Positions 43,996 through 51,322 of a stretch of 64,000 nt of DNA are shown here, piece after piece. This DNA is from Chitinophaga chungangae. GTDB lineage: Bacteria; Bacteroidota; Bacteroidia; Chitinophagales; Chitinophagaceae. Location: NCBI RefSeq assembly GCF_017742215.1, contig NZ_JAGHKP010000001.1:1488001-1552000 (forward strand), written 5' to 3'. Made by a program: the position numbers and the translations under genes. Below the pieces are notes generated by a model. It searched no databases, was not told the origin of the DNA, and saw only the letters and a program-made list of their open reading frames with translations. The first letter of the stretch is position 1. Every line of letters begins with the position of its first letter.

Positions 43996-44029
43996 CGTAT
44001 TTTGGTTGCTGTTCCACAAAAATGAAAAC

Positions 44030-44467
44030 ATGAAACAATTCTTTTCCTTACTGGTGTTCAGCACCTTTTTCCAGTTCGCCTCAGCCCAGTCCAAAGAAGA
44101 AACGGCGGTGGCCGCGGCGGTGGAAACGCTTCGCAAGGCAATGATAGACGCAGACAAGGCGGGCCTTGAAAAGATCACGGCGTCCAAGCTCAGTTACGGC
44201 CATTCCAACGGCAGGATCGAAGACAAGGCAACGTTCGTGGGCAATATCGTGAGCGGCCAGTCGGACTTCCTGACCATGGACCTCACCGCGCAAACCATCG
44301 CCGTTACCGGGCAAACGGCCATCGTGCGGCACACGCTGGGCGCGAAAACCAACGACGGCGGCAAACCGGGCACGGTCAATCTTTATGTAATGCTTGTTTT
44401 CGGGAAAGAAGGCGGGCAATGGAAGCTGGTGGCCAGGCAGGCGGTGAAGATCCCCCCGGTGCAATAA
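44030..44467 (+). CDS. DUF4440/NTF2-like secreted protein
   Basis: A 145-residue protein with a signal peptide (MKQFFSLLVFSTFFQFASA). The mature part has the SnoaL/DUF4440 cone fold order: helix AVAAAVETLRKAMIDADKAGLEKI, then SYGHSNGRIEDKATFVGNI, and the strands TAIVRHTLGAKT, NLYVMLVFGKEGGQWKLVARQAVKI. Such proteins bind small ligands or act as enzymes; no catalytic residues can be assigned. I chose the ATG at 44030. The single gene is closed by a terminator. Confidence 0.82.
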   Translation: MKQFFSLLVFSTFFQFASAQSKEETAVAAAVETLRKAMIDADKAGLEKITASKLSYGHSNGRIEDKATFVGNIVSGQSDFLTMDLTAQTIAVTGQTAIVRHTLGAKTNDGGKPGTVNLYVMLVFGKEGGQWKLVARQAVKIPPVQ

Positions 44468-44490
44468 CCAGGCGTATTCCTGTAAAAACG

Positions 44491-44517
44491 AGATTGCCGC
44501 TGCGGCAATCTTTTTTT
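44491..44517 (+). terminator. Rho-independent terminator
   Basis: AGATTGCC/GGCAATCT (44491-44498 with 44504-44511) around GCTGC, followed by a T-run, 24 nt after the DUF4440 gene. Confidence 0.88.
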
Positions 44518-44721
44518 GTGCCGGTACAAAGTGCTCCGGGTCGAATGCCGCTTTTTATTTCCGGAACGTGAAGGGAAGAAGCATGAACCGTGTTCCCCTT
44601 CCTATGCCAGGGCGCCGTGGATAATTTCAGGGGATTAAGAAGCCATTAACAGGGAATCTGGGGAAAAAACAGGATTTTGGAACAATGTCAGATCTTAAAA
44701 TCCTATAAGTATAAGAAAATT

Positions 44722-45594
44722 ATGAAATGGATTACCCTCCACCACGCCCGGCTGGACCACATTGCTTCTTCCTGGCTGATCCTCCGTTTTATCGATCCCT
44801 CCGCCGAAATTTCCTTTGTTCACTCCGACGACATTAACAAAGCCATCACCGAAAAAGGCATCGTCACCTTCGATGTCGGCGGTTCCGAATACACGCTTCA
44901 CCATAATCCCGAAGAATGCCTGTTCGACCTTTTCATCCGTAAACACGGGCTTGCCGATCCGCCGCTCGCCGAAGTGGCGCATATCGTGCGAAGCGCCGTC
45001 ACCGGCCGGTTTCACCTCGCTCCGCAGGCCGCGGGCCTCGCCGCCGTTGCCGCAGGTATGTTCCATGCGAACAACGACCAGCTTTTCCTCCAGCAATTCA
45101 TTCCCGTGCTCGATGCCCTCTACAGCTGGGCTTCCCGGCTTGGCAAACCTTTGCACGACGATTCGGACGCCAAATTGCTTGAGCTTTTTCACCGCTTCAT
45201 CACCCAAAAATATGCGGACCGCGCCCGGAAACCCCTCTGGGTAAAAGAAATTGCCGCCATCGTGCAGGACGGGGTGGATACAAAACTCAACCTCGGCCTG
45301 GCAGACCTCGCAGAACGCCTCCACGCCAATCCCGGTACGCTCGTTCCGCATCCCGACCAGCTGCGCTTCGGCGAGGAAATGCGCCGCCAGCGCATCGAAA
45401 AGGCCCTGCAGCTGATGGAAGAAGAGCAATACTCCCTCGCCGAAATCGCTTATCTCACAGGCTTTTCAGACCAGGGGCACTTCTCCCGCATCTTCGGCAA
45501 ACACTACGGCAAAACGCCCACCGGTCACCTCAAAACCATCCGCGCGCAAAAGGGCAGGGAAGAAGATGATGAAGAAGAATATGAAGATGATTAG
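44722..45594 (+). CDS. ChrB-like (chromate resistance) domain fused to an AraC-type HTH
   Basis: A 290-residue protein. Residues ~1-135 match the ChrB C-terminal domain (PF09828-like): HHARLDHIASSWLILRFIDPSAE, a middle FDVGGSEYTLHH, CLFDLFIRKHGL and EVAHIVRSAV. Residues ~185-280 are an AraC HTH pair (SLAEIAYLTGFSDQGHFSRIFGKHYGKTP). The tail is very acidic (EEDDEEEYEDD). ChrB proteins sense or handle chromate, but in the usual form the regulatory part lies N-terminal and is not AraC-like, so this is an unusual fusion. No ChrA transporter is in the window. I chose the ATG at 44722. It is cytoplasmic and probably a metal or oxyanion-responsive regulator (inference). Confidence 0.8.
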   Translation: MKWITLHHARLDHIASSWLILRFIDPSAEISFVHSDDINKAITEKGIVTFDVGGSEYTLHHNPEECLFDLFIRKHGLADPPLAEVAHIVRSAVTGRFHLAPQAAGLAAVAAGMFHANNDQLFLQQFIPVLDALYSWASRLGKPLHDDSDAKLLELFHRFITQKYADRARKPLWVKEIAAIVQDGVDTKLNLGLADLAERLHANPGTLVPHPDQLRFGEEMRRQRIEKALQLMEEEQYSLAEIAYLTGFSDQGHFSRIFGKHYGKTPTGHLKTIRAQKGREEDDEEEYEDD

Positions 45595-45624
45595 TTCCGG
45601 GATTTGTATTATCTTGATATGTGC

Positions 45625-45636
45625 GTAAACGTTTGC
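45625..45636 (+). promoter_or_regulatory. LacI/GalR-type operator candidate (GTAAAC-GTTTGC)
   Basis: GTAAACGTTTGC is a near-perfect palindrome with the central CG typical of LacI-family sites (consensus like TGnAAnCGnTTnCA). It lies 150 bp before the GH88-like gene, the first gene of a catabolic operon. No LacI-type gene is in the window. Confidence 0.6.
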
Positions 45637-45785
45637 ATTAATTACCGTGCGCCAAAGATTTCACGTTAGTTTATTCCACAAGGGCGCCGCGCACGGTAAA
45701 AAGGAGCGGTAGATTTTCCCAACACCACGTATGAGAACGGAGCGGCATTGCCGGCCCCCTGTCTGCGTTATCCAAAGCAACGGCC

Positions 45786-47132
45786 ATGATACAGATCAAC
45801 GGATCATTACAACCCAAACAACTTGCCGCGCAATTGCAGCAATTCTGGCAACTCTCCGCCCAAAAGATCACCGACATCGAACGGCATTACGACACCGCGC
45901 AGGGCGCGCCCGTATTCACCCGCCAGGGCAAATACACCACCCGCGGCTGGACCGAATGGACGCAGGGCTTCCAGTACGGCTCCGCCATCCTGCAATTCGA
46001 CGCGACGGACGACGATCTGTTCCTCTCCACCGGCCGCGGCAACACCGTGCAGGCCATGGCCCCGCATCTCAGTCATACCGGCGTGCACGACCACGGTTTC
46101 AACAACGTAAGCACCTATGGCAACCTGCTGCGCCTCATCCGCGAAGAACGTATGCCCGCCAATGAATGGGAGATCAATTTTTATGAGCTCGCCCTGAAAG
46201 TATCCGGCGCGGTACAGGCCGCGCGTTTCACGCCCATCCGCAATGGCGGCGGTTTCATTTATTCCTTCAACGGCCCGCATTCCCTTTTTGTAGACACTAT
46301 CCGCAGCTGCCGCATCCTGATGATCAGCCACCAACTGGGTCATGTGCTGCAGGGCGAGAACGATGTACGCATCAGTCTCCTGGAACGCGCCATCCAGCAC
46401 ATGAAAACCACCGCAGACTTCAATATCTGGTACGGCGAAGGCCGCGACGCCTACGACGAACGCGGGCGCACTGCGCACGAATGTATCTTCAACACCAACG
46501 ACGGCAACTTCCGCTCGCCCAACGCGCAACAGGGTTTTTCGGGCTTCACCACCTGGACGCGCGGCCTCGCCTGGGCCATGCTGGGCTTCGCGGAAGAACT
46601 GGAATTTCTTTCCACCATTCCTTCCGCGCAGCAACACCTGCCCTGGATCGAAAAAGCGGCTCGCGCCACCTGCGATTTTTACATGCAGCATACGCCAACG
46701 GACGGCGTGCCGTACTGGGACACGGGCGCGCCCGGTCTTGCCCGGCTCGGGGATTATCTCGGCAAACCGGCCGATCCTTTTAATCCTTACGAACCGGTAG
46801 ACAGTTCCGCCGCTGCCATCGCAGCGCAGGGGCTCATCCGCCTCGGTAAATACCTGGGGAACGACGGCGCGCAATACTTCCAGGCAGGGCTTACCGTTTT
46901 GCAAACGCTGTTGCAGGAGCCGTACCTGAGCACGAGCCCTTCGCACCAGGGCCTGCTGCTTCACACGATCTACCACCGGCCTAACGGCTGGGACTATACG
47001 CCGAAAGAAGGGCATGCGCCGTATGGCGAATCCTGCATGTGGGGCGATTACCACATCCGCGAACTGGCGCTCACCGTGCAGCGCCTGATCACCGGCGAAC
47101 CTTATTACACCTTTTTTAATTGCGTGAAATGA
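45786..47132 (+). CDS. GH88-like unsaturated glucuronyl hydrolase
   Basis: A 448-residue alpha/alpha-barrel protein with no signal peptide, so cytoplasmic. Motifs of GH88/GH105 are visible: NVSTYGNLLRLIREER, FTTWTRGLAWAMLGFAEELEFL, VPYWDTGAPGLARLG, PVDSSAAAIAAQGLIRLGKYL and a final WGDYHIRELAL. These enzymes hydrate the double bond of 4,5-unsaturated uronic acids left by polysaccharide lyases and release the residue. It leads a five-gene operon behind a LacI-type site and overlaps the next ORF by 4 nt (ATGA). The substrate may be the product of a lyase; the catalytic Asp cannot be placed with certainty. Confidence 0.85.
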   Translation: MIQINGSLQPKQLAAQLQQFWQLSAQKITDIERHYDTAQGAPVFTRQGKYTTRGWTEWTQGFQYGSAILQFDATDDDLFLSTGRGNTVQAMAPHLSHTGVHDHGFNNVSTYGNLLRLIREERMPANEWEINFYELALKVSGAVQAARFTPIRNGGGFIYSFNGPHSLFVDTIRSCRILMISHQLGHVLQGENDVRISLLERAIQHMKTTADFNIWYGEGRDAYDERGRTAHECIFNTNDGNFRSPNAQQGFSGFTTWTRGLAWAMLGFAEELEFLSTIPSAQQHLPWIEKAARATCDFYMQHTPTDGVPYWDTGAPGLARLGDYLGKPADPFNPYEPVDSSAAAIAAQGLIRLGKYLGNDGAQYFQAGLTVLQTLLQEPYLSTSPSHQGLLLHTIYHRPNGWDYTPKEGHAPYGESCMWGDYHIRELALTVQRLITGEPYYTFFNCVK

Positions 47133-47938
47133 ACCGGCTATGCGTACATACCATCACCACCAAACCGCTGAGCCTGGAACAGGTCGCGGAAGCTTATCCT
47201 AAAGCAGGCGTGAGCGGCGTCACCGTTTGGCGCGACGCGCTGGAAGGCCGTGATATCGCCGCTTCGGGACGTTTGTTGCGCGATGCCGGGCTGGAGATCG
47301 TGTCGTTGTGCAGGGGCGGTTTTTTCCCGCATACGGAACCGGCTAAACGAAAATTGGCCATAGCCGACAATCTCCGCGCCATCGACGAAGCCGCGGCGCT
47401 CGGGGCGCCGTTGATCGTGCTGGTGTGCGGGGCCGCGGCAGACCAGCCGCTGGAAACCTCGCGCCGGCAGATCGCCGAAGGCATTGCGGAAATAGAGCCT
47501 TACGCCCGCGCCGCCAATGTGAAACTCGCCATAGAACCGCTGCACCCGATGTATGCGGACACCCGTTCTGCCATCAACACGCTGGCCCAGGCCAACGATC
47601 TCGCGATGCAGATCGGTTCCGGTTTTGTAGGCGTAGCGGTGGACGTATACCATCTCTGGTGGGACCCCGCATTGCAACAGGAGATCTACCGCTGCGGCAG
47701 CAACGGCAAACTGTTCGCCTTCCACATCTGCGACTGGCGCGTGCCTACCCGCGACCTGCTGCTGGACCGCGGGCTGATGGGAGAAGGCTGCATCCCGGTG
47801 AAACAGATCCGGCAATGGGTGGAAGCGGCCGGTTTCGACGGGTATCACGAAGTGGAGATCTTTTCCACCGAATACTGGTCCGGCGACCAATATGTTTTCC
47901 TCGAACGTATCAGGGAAGCATATATTCATCATTCCTGA
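47129..47938 (+). CDS. Sugar phosphate isomerase/epimerase family protein
   Basis: A 269-residue TIM-barrel protein of the AP endonuclease 2/xylose isomerase-like group. The metal-site strands are visible: KLAIEPLHPMYAD (Glu), VGVAVDVYHLWWDP (Asp, His) and FHICDWRVP, closing with GYHEVEIFSTEYWSG. I chose the ATG at 47129, which overlaps the GH88-like stop by 4 nt and so is translationally coupled. It is probably a keto-sugar or inositol-type isomerase. It acts with the Gfo/Idh enzyme downstream; the substrate is unknown. Confidence 0.87.
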   Translation: MNRLCVHTITTKPLSLEQVAEAYPKAGVSGVTVWRDALEGRDIAASGRLLRDAGLEIVSLCRGGFFPHTEPAKRKLAIADNLRAIDEAAALGAPLIVLVCGAAADQPLETSRRQIAEGIAEIEPYARAANVKLAIEPLHPMYADTRSAINTLAQANDLAMQIGSGFVGVAVDVYHLWWDPALQQEIYRCGSNGKLFAFHICDWRVPTRDLLLDRGLMGEGCIPVKQIRQWVEAAGFDGYHEVEIFSTEYWSGDQYVFLERIREAYIHHS

Positions 47939-47952
47939 AAAAATTTATCCGC

Positions 47953-49113
47953 ATGACTGAAACAACCAAAAGGATTCACCGCATCGGCATCATTATGAAC
48001 GGCGTTACAGGTAGAATGGGCACCAATCAGCATTTGCTGCGTTCCATCGTGCCGATCATTCAACAGGGCGGCGTAAAGCTCAGCGATACGGAATACATTT
48101 TGCCGGAGCCCGTGCTGGTTGGGCGCAACGAGGCGCGGCTGCAGGCGCTGGCGGAAAGAAGCGGCATCGCGGCCTTCACCACCGATCTCGACGCGGTGCT
48201 GAAAGACGACCGTTACAGCCTGTACTTCGACGCGCAAACCACCGGCATGCGCGCCGGAAGCGTGCGTAAAGCCGTGGCGGCGGGGAAACATATTTATTGC
48301 GAAAAACCCATCGCCTCCGGCACAAAAGAAGCGATGGAGCTGTACCGGCTTTGCGAAAAAGCGGGCATTAAACACGGCGTGGTGCAGGACAAGCTCTGGC
48401 TGCCCGGTTTGCTGCGGCTGAAACGGTTGATACAACAAGGTTTCTTCGGGCGTATACTTTCCGTGAAAGGAGAGTTCGGCTACTGGGTGTTTGAAGGCCA
48501 TTCCATCGCGGCGCAGCGCCCCAGCTGGAATTACCGCAGGGAAGAGGAAGGCGGCATTATCCTGGACATGTTGTGCCATTGGCGGTATGTGCTGGATAAT
48601 CTTTTCGGTGAAGTAAAAGCCGTGTCGTGCCTCGGCGCCACGCACATCCCCGAAAGGATCGACGAAAAAGGCCGGCCGTACCCATGTACGGCAGACGATG
48701 CGGCTTACGCCACCTTCGAGCTGGAAGGCGGCATCGTGGCGCATTTTAATTCGTCGTGGGCCACCCGCGTGCGGCGGGACGATCTGCTCACCATCCAGGT
48801 AGACGGTACGCAGGGCTCGGCCGTTGCCGGCCTGCGCGACTGTTACGTACAGCATTACGGCCACACGCCCAAACCCGTGTGGAACCCGGATGTGGAGCAG
48901 CCCATCCGTTTTTTTGACGGCTGGGCCAAAGTGCCGGACCAGGAAACCTACGATAACGCCTTTAAAGTGCAATGGGAATTATTCCTGCGCCACATCGTCA
49001 AAAACGAACCGTTTCCCTGGAACATGAAAGAAGGCGCCAAGGGCGTACAACTGGCGGAAAAAGGCCTGGAAAGCTGGGCAAAACGCTGCTGGGTAAATAT
49101 CGATCCGTTATGA
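47953..49113 (+). CDS. Gfo/Idh/MocA-family oxidoreductase
   Basis: A 386-residue cytoplasmic enzyme. The Rossmann start is IGIIMNGVTGRMGTNQHL, and the catalytic loop HIYCEKPIASGTKEA has Glu-Lys-Pro intact. The insert GYWVFEGHSIAAQRPSWNYRREEEGGIILDMLCHWRYVLD carries a His that may align with the usual catalytic site. The open frame extends far upstream, but 47953 is the first ATG after the epimerase stop (14 nt) and fits the family. Its stop overlaps the next ATG (49110) by 4 nt. It oxidises or reduces a sugar using NAD(P). Confidence 0.9.
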   Translation: MTETTKRIHRIGIIMNGVTGRMGTNQHLLRSIVPIIQQGGVKLSDTEYILPEPVLVGRNEARLQALAERSGIAAFTTDLDAVLKDDRYSLYFDAQTTGMRAGSVRKAVAAGKHIYCEKPIASGTKEAMELYRLCEKAGIKHGVVQDKLWLPGLLRLKRLIQQGFFGRILSVKGEFGYWVFEGHSIAAQRPSWNYRREEEGGIILDMLCHWRYVLDNLFGEVKAVSCLGATHIPERIDEKGRPYPCTADDAAYATFELEGGIVAHFNSSWATRVRRDDLLTIQVDGTQGSAVAGLRDCYVQHYGHTPKPVWNPDVEQPIRFFDGWAKVPDQETYDNAFKVQWELFLRHIVKNEPFPWNMKEGAKGVQLAEKGLESWAKRCWVNIDPL

Positions 49114-49871
49114 AAAAAAGAACAGCGCTCATTACCGGCGGCAGCCGCGGCATAGGCCTTGGCATCGCGCAACATCTCGCGCAGCAGGGCTTCAACCTTG
49201 CCATTAACGGCGTGCGCGCGGAAGATGTCGTGCAGGAAACTTTGCAGCCGCTCCGCGAAGCGGGAGCGGAAGTGATCTACTGTCGCGGCGACATTGCCGC
49301 TGCGGCGGAACGGGAACAGGTGCTGCAAAAAACGTACGGTCATTTCGGTGAACTGCACGTATTGGTGAACAACGCCGGCGTGGCACCGAAAGAAAGGAAA
49401 GACGTTCTGGAGACCACCGAGGAAAGTTACGACCGGCTGCTGGACACGAACCTGAAAGGCGCGTTTTTCCTCACCCAGTCCGTCGCCAACCGCATGATCG
49501 CCACGCCCGGGCTTAGAGCCTGCATCATCAACATTTCTTCCATCTCCGCTACGGTGGCTTCCATCAACCGCGGCGAATATTGCATCGCAAAAGCGGGTCT
49601 CAGCATGATGACGCAGCTGTTTGCCGTACGCCTCGGCCCGCATGGCATTCCCGTGTACGAAGTGCGCCCCGGCGTTATCGCGACGGACATGACGACCGGC
49701 GTGCAGGAGAAATATGACAGGCTGATCGCGGACGGGCTGCTGGTGCAGCCGCGTTGGGGGCTGCCGGACGATGTGGGCAAAGCCGTGGCCATGCTGGCTT
49801 CCGGCGCATTGCCTTATTCCACCGGCCAGGTAGTGATGGTAGACGGCGGACTGACCATTTCCAGATTGTAA
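49110..49871 (+). CDS. Short-chain dehydrogenase/reductase (FabG/KduD-like)
   Basis: A 253-residue SDR with NAD(P) motif GGSRGIGLG (10-18), NNAG (87-90), catalytic Ser143/144 and Tyr157-x3-Lys161 (YCIAK), and the closing GQVVMVDGG. It is classical SDR length. The ATG at 49110 overlaps the Gfo/Idh stop by 4 nt (ATGA). In the setting of a GH88-like hydrolase it could act like KduD on a keto-deoxyuronate, but FabG-type reductases look similar, so this is an inference. Confidence 0.9.
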   Translation: MKKRTALITGGSRGIGLGIAQHLAQQGFNLAINGVRAEDVVQETLQPLREAGAEVIYCRGDIAAAAEREQVLQKTYGHFGELHVLVNNAGVAPKERKDVLETTEESYDRLLDTNLKGAFFLTQSVANRMIATPGLRACIINISSISATVASINRGEYCIAKAGLSMMTQLFAVRLGPHGIPVYEVRPGVIATDMTTGVQEKYDRLIADGLLVQPRWGLPDDVGKAVAMLASGALPYSTGQVVMVDGGLTISRL

Positions 49872-49886
49872 TTTCAAACCCGGCAT

Positions 49887-51113
49887 ATGACCCAATCCAA
49901 TTCCACGGCCCGGGAACTGCTGCGCCTGCCTGTACTGGTGGCGGCGTTCGGTTACCTGGTAGACATGTACGATCTTTTTCTTTTCAGCGTGGTGCGCGTG
50001 CCCAGCCTGCAATCCCTCGGCCTCCGCGACGAAGGCCTTTTGCACACGGGCGCGCTGCTGCTCAATATGCAAATGTTCGGCCTGCTTATCGGCGGCGTCG
50101 TTTGGGGCGTGCTGGGCGATAAAAAAGGCCGGCTGTCCGTGCTTTTCGGTTCCATCCTCATTTATTCAGTGGCGAACATCGCGAACGGTTTTGTGGAAAC
50201 GGTGGAACAATACGCCATCTTCCGTTTTATCGCGGGCATCGGGCTGGCTGGCGAGCTGGGCGCGGGCGTTACGCTCGTTACCGAAGTGCTGCCCAGGAAA
50301 ATAAGAGGCTACGGCACCACGCTGGTTGCCACGCTCGGCGTGATCGGGGCCATCATGGCGTATTTCATGGCCGATCTTTTTCAATGGCGCATCTCGTACT
50401 TTATCGGCGGCGGTTTGGGACTTGTGCTGCTCGTGCTGCGCGTGCGCGTGTTCGAATCGGGCATTTACGCGAAAACAAAGGCCATGCAGATCTCCAAAGG
50501 AAATTTCCTTTCATTGTTCACCAATGGCCGCCGCGCTTTGCGTTACCTGCAATGCATCGCCATCGGCCTGCCGATCTGGTTCGCGGTGGGCATTCTCATT
50601 ACTTTTTCCCCTGAATTTGGCCGTGCCATGCAGCTCGACGCCCCGGTGGTGGCAGGTAAAGCGGTGATGCTCGCTTTCCTCGGGCAGGTGTTCGGCGATA
50701 TCGCCAGCGGTTTGCTGAGCCAGCTGGTGCGCAGCCGTAAAAAGATCATCTTACTTTTCGTACTGATGTCCGCAGCCATGGTGGCGGTATTCCTCTTTCT
50801 GCCGTTCCGGGAGCTGACGACCTTTTACATTGTTTGCGCATTGCTCGGTTTCACGAACGGGTACTGGGCTTTGTTCGTAACCGTGGCCGCGGAACTGTTC
50901 GGCACCAATCTCCGTGCAACGGTGGCTACCACGGTGCCCAATTTCGTACGGGGCGCGGTAATTCCCCTCACCACTTTGTTCCTCTTTCTCAAACCCTCAT
51001 GGGGCGTGCTTTACAGCGCGGCGGCGGTAGGACTGCTCACTGTCGTGATCGCTTTGCTGGCCCTGCGCGGGCTGGACGAAACGTTCGAAAAAGACCTCGA
51101 TTATGTTGAATGA
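49887..51113 (+). CDS. MFS sugar/organic-acid transporter
   Basis: A 408-residue major facilitator with about 12 transmembrane helices. The loop between helices 2 and 3 has the MFS signature GVLGDKKGRLSVLFGS, and EVLPRKIRGYGT follows later. The start VDMYDLFLFSVVRVPS resembles the AAHS/sugar-phosphate groups, with an Asp in helix 1 typical of H+-coupled uptake. It is last in the operon, 15 nt after the SDR gene, and probably imports the operon's substrate, an unsaturated uronide or related compound (inference). Two hairpins follow. Confidence 0.87.
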   Translation: MTQSNSTARELLRLPVLVAAFGYLVDMYDLFLFSVVRVPSLQSLGLRDEGLLHTGALLLNMQMFGLLIGGVVWGVLGDKKGRLSVLFGSILIYSVANIANGFVETVEQYAIFRFIAGIGLAGELGAGVTLVTEVLPRKIRGYGTTLVATLGVIGAIMAYFMADLFQWRISYFIGGGLGLVLLVLRVRVFESGIYAKTKAMQISKGNFLSLFTNGRRALRYLQCIAIGLPIWFAVGILITFSPEFGRAMQLDAPVVAGKAVMLAFLGQVFGDIASGLLSQLVRSRKKIILLFVLMSAAMVAVFLFLPFRELTTFYIVCALLGFTNGYWALFVTVAAELFGTNLRATVATTVPNFVRGAVIPLTTLFLFLKPSWGVLYSAAAVGLLTVVIALLALRGLDETFEKDLDYVE

Positions 51114-51118
51114 AATTT

Positions 51119-51138
51119 GTCCGGAACCGGACGTTTTT
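51119..51138 (+). terminator. Terminator hairpin after the MFS gene
   Basis: GTCCG/CGGAC (51119-51123 with 51128-51132) around GAAC, followed by GTTTTT. The stem is short, but it lies immediately after the MFS stop. Confidence 0.55.
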
Positions 51139-51292
51139 GTGCATTATCGCACATGATAAACAGGGATGGCTATATGAAAATGAATGAGTTACGGCATGGC
51201 ATCAAACTTGCCTCCTGCCTGGCTCATTGTTAGCGAAATTTTTTTACCCGGCGGCCCCAAAAATGATTGCTACCTGCCGGGTTAACTTCCGG

Positions 51293-51322
51293 AACCACGC
51301 TTCGCGCGTGGTTTTTATTTTT
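51293..51322 (+). terminator. Second terminator hairpin before the convergent kinase gene
   Basis: AACCACGC/GCGTGGTT (51293-51300 with 51306-51313) around TTCGC, then a T-rich tail. It overlaps the 3' end of the convergent hybrid kinase gene at 51315. Confidence 0.6.

Noticed and set aside
47425..47952. N-terminal extension of the Gfo/Idh frame to 47425
   Set aside because: The extension covers the epimerase gene in another frame; family proteins start near 47953.
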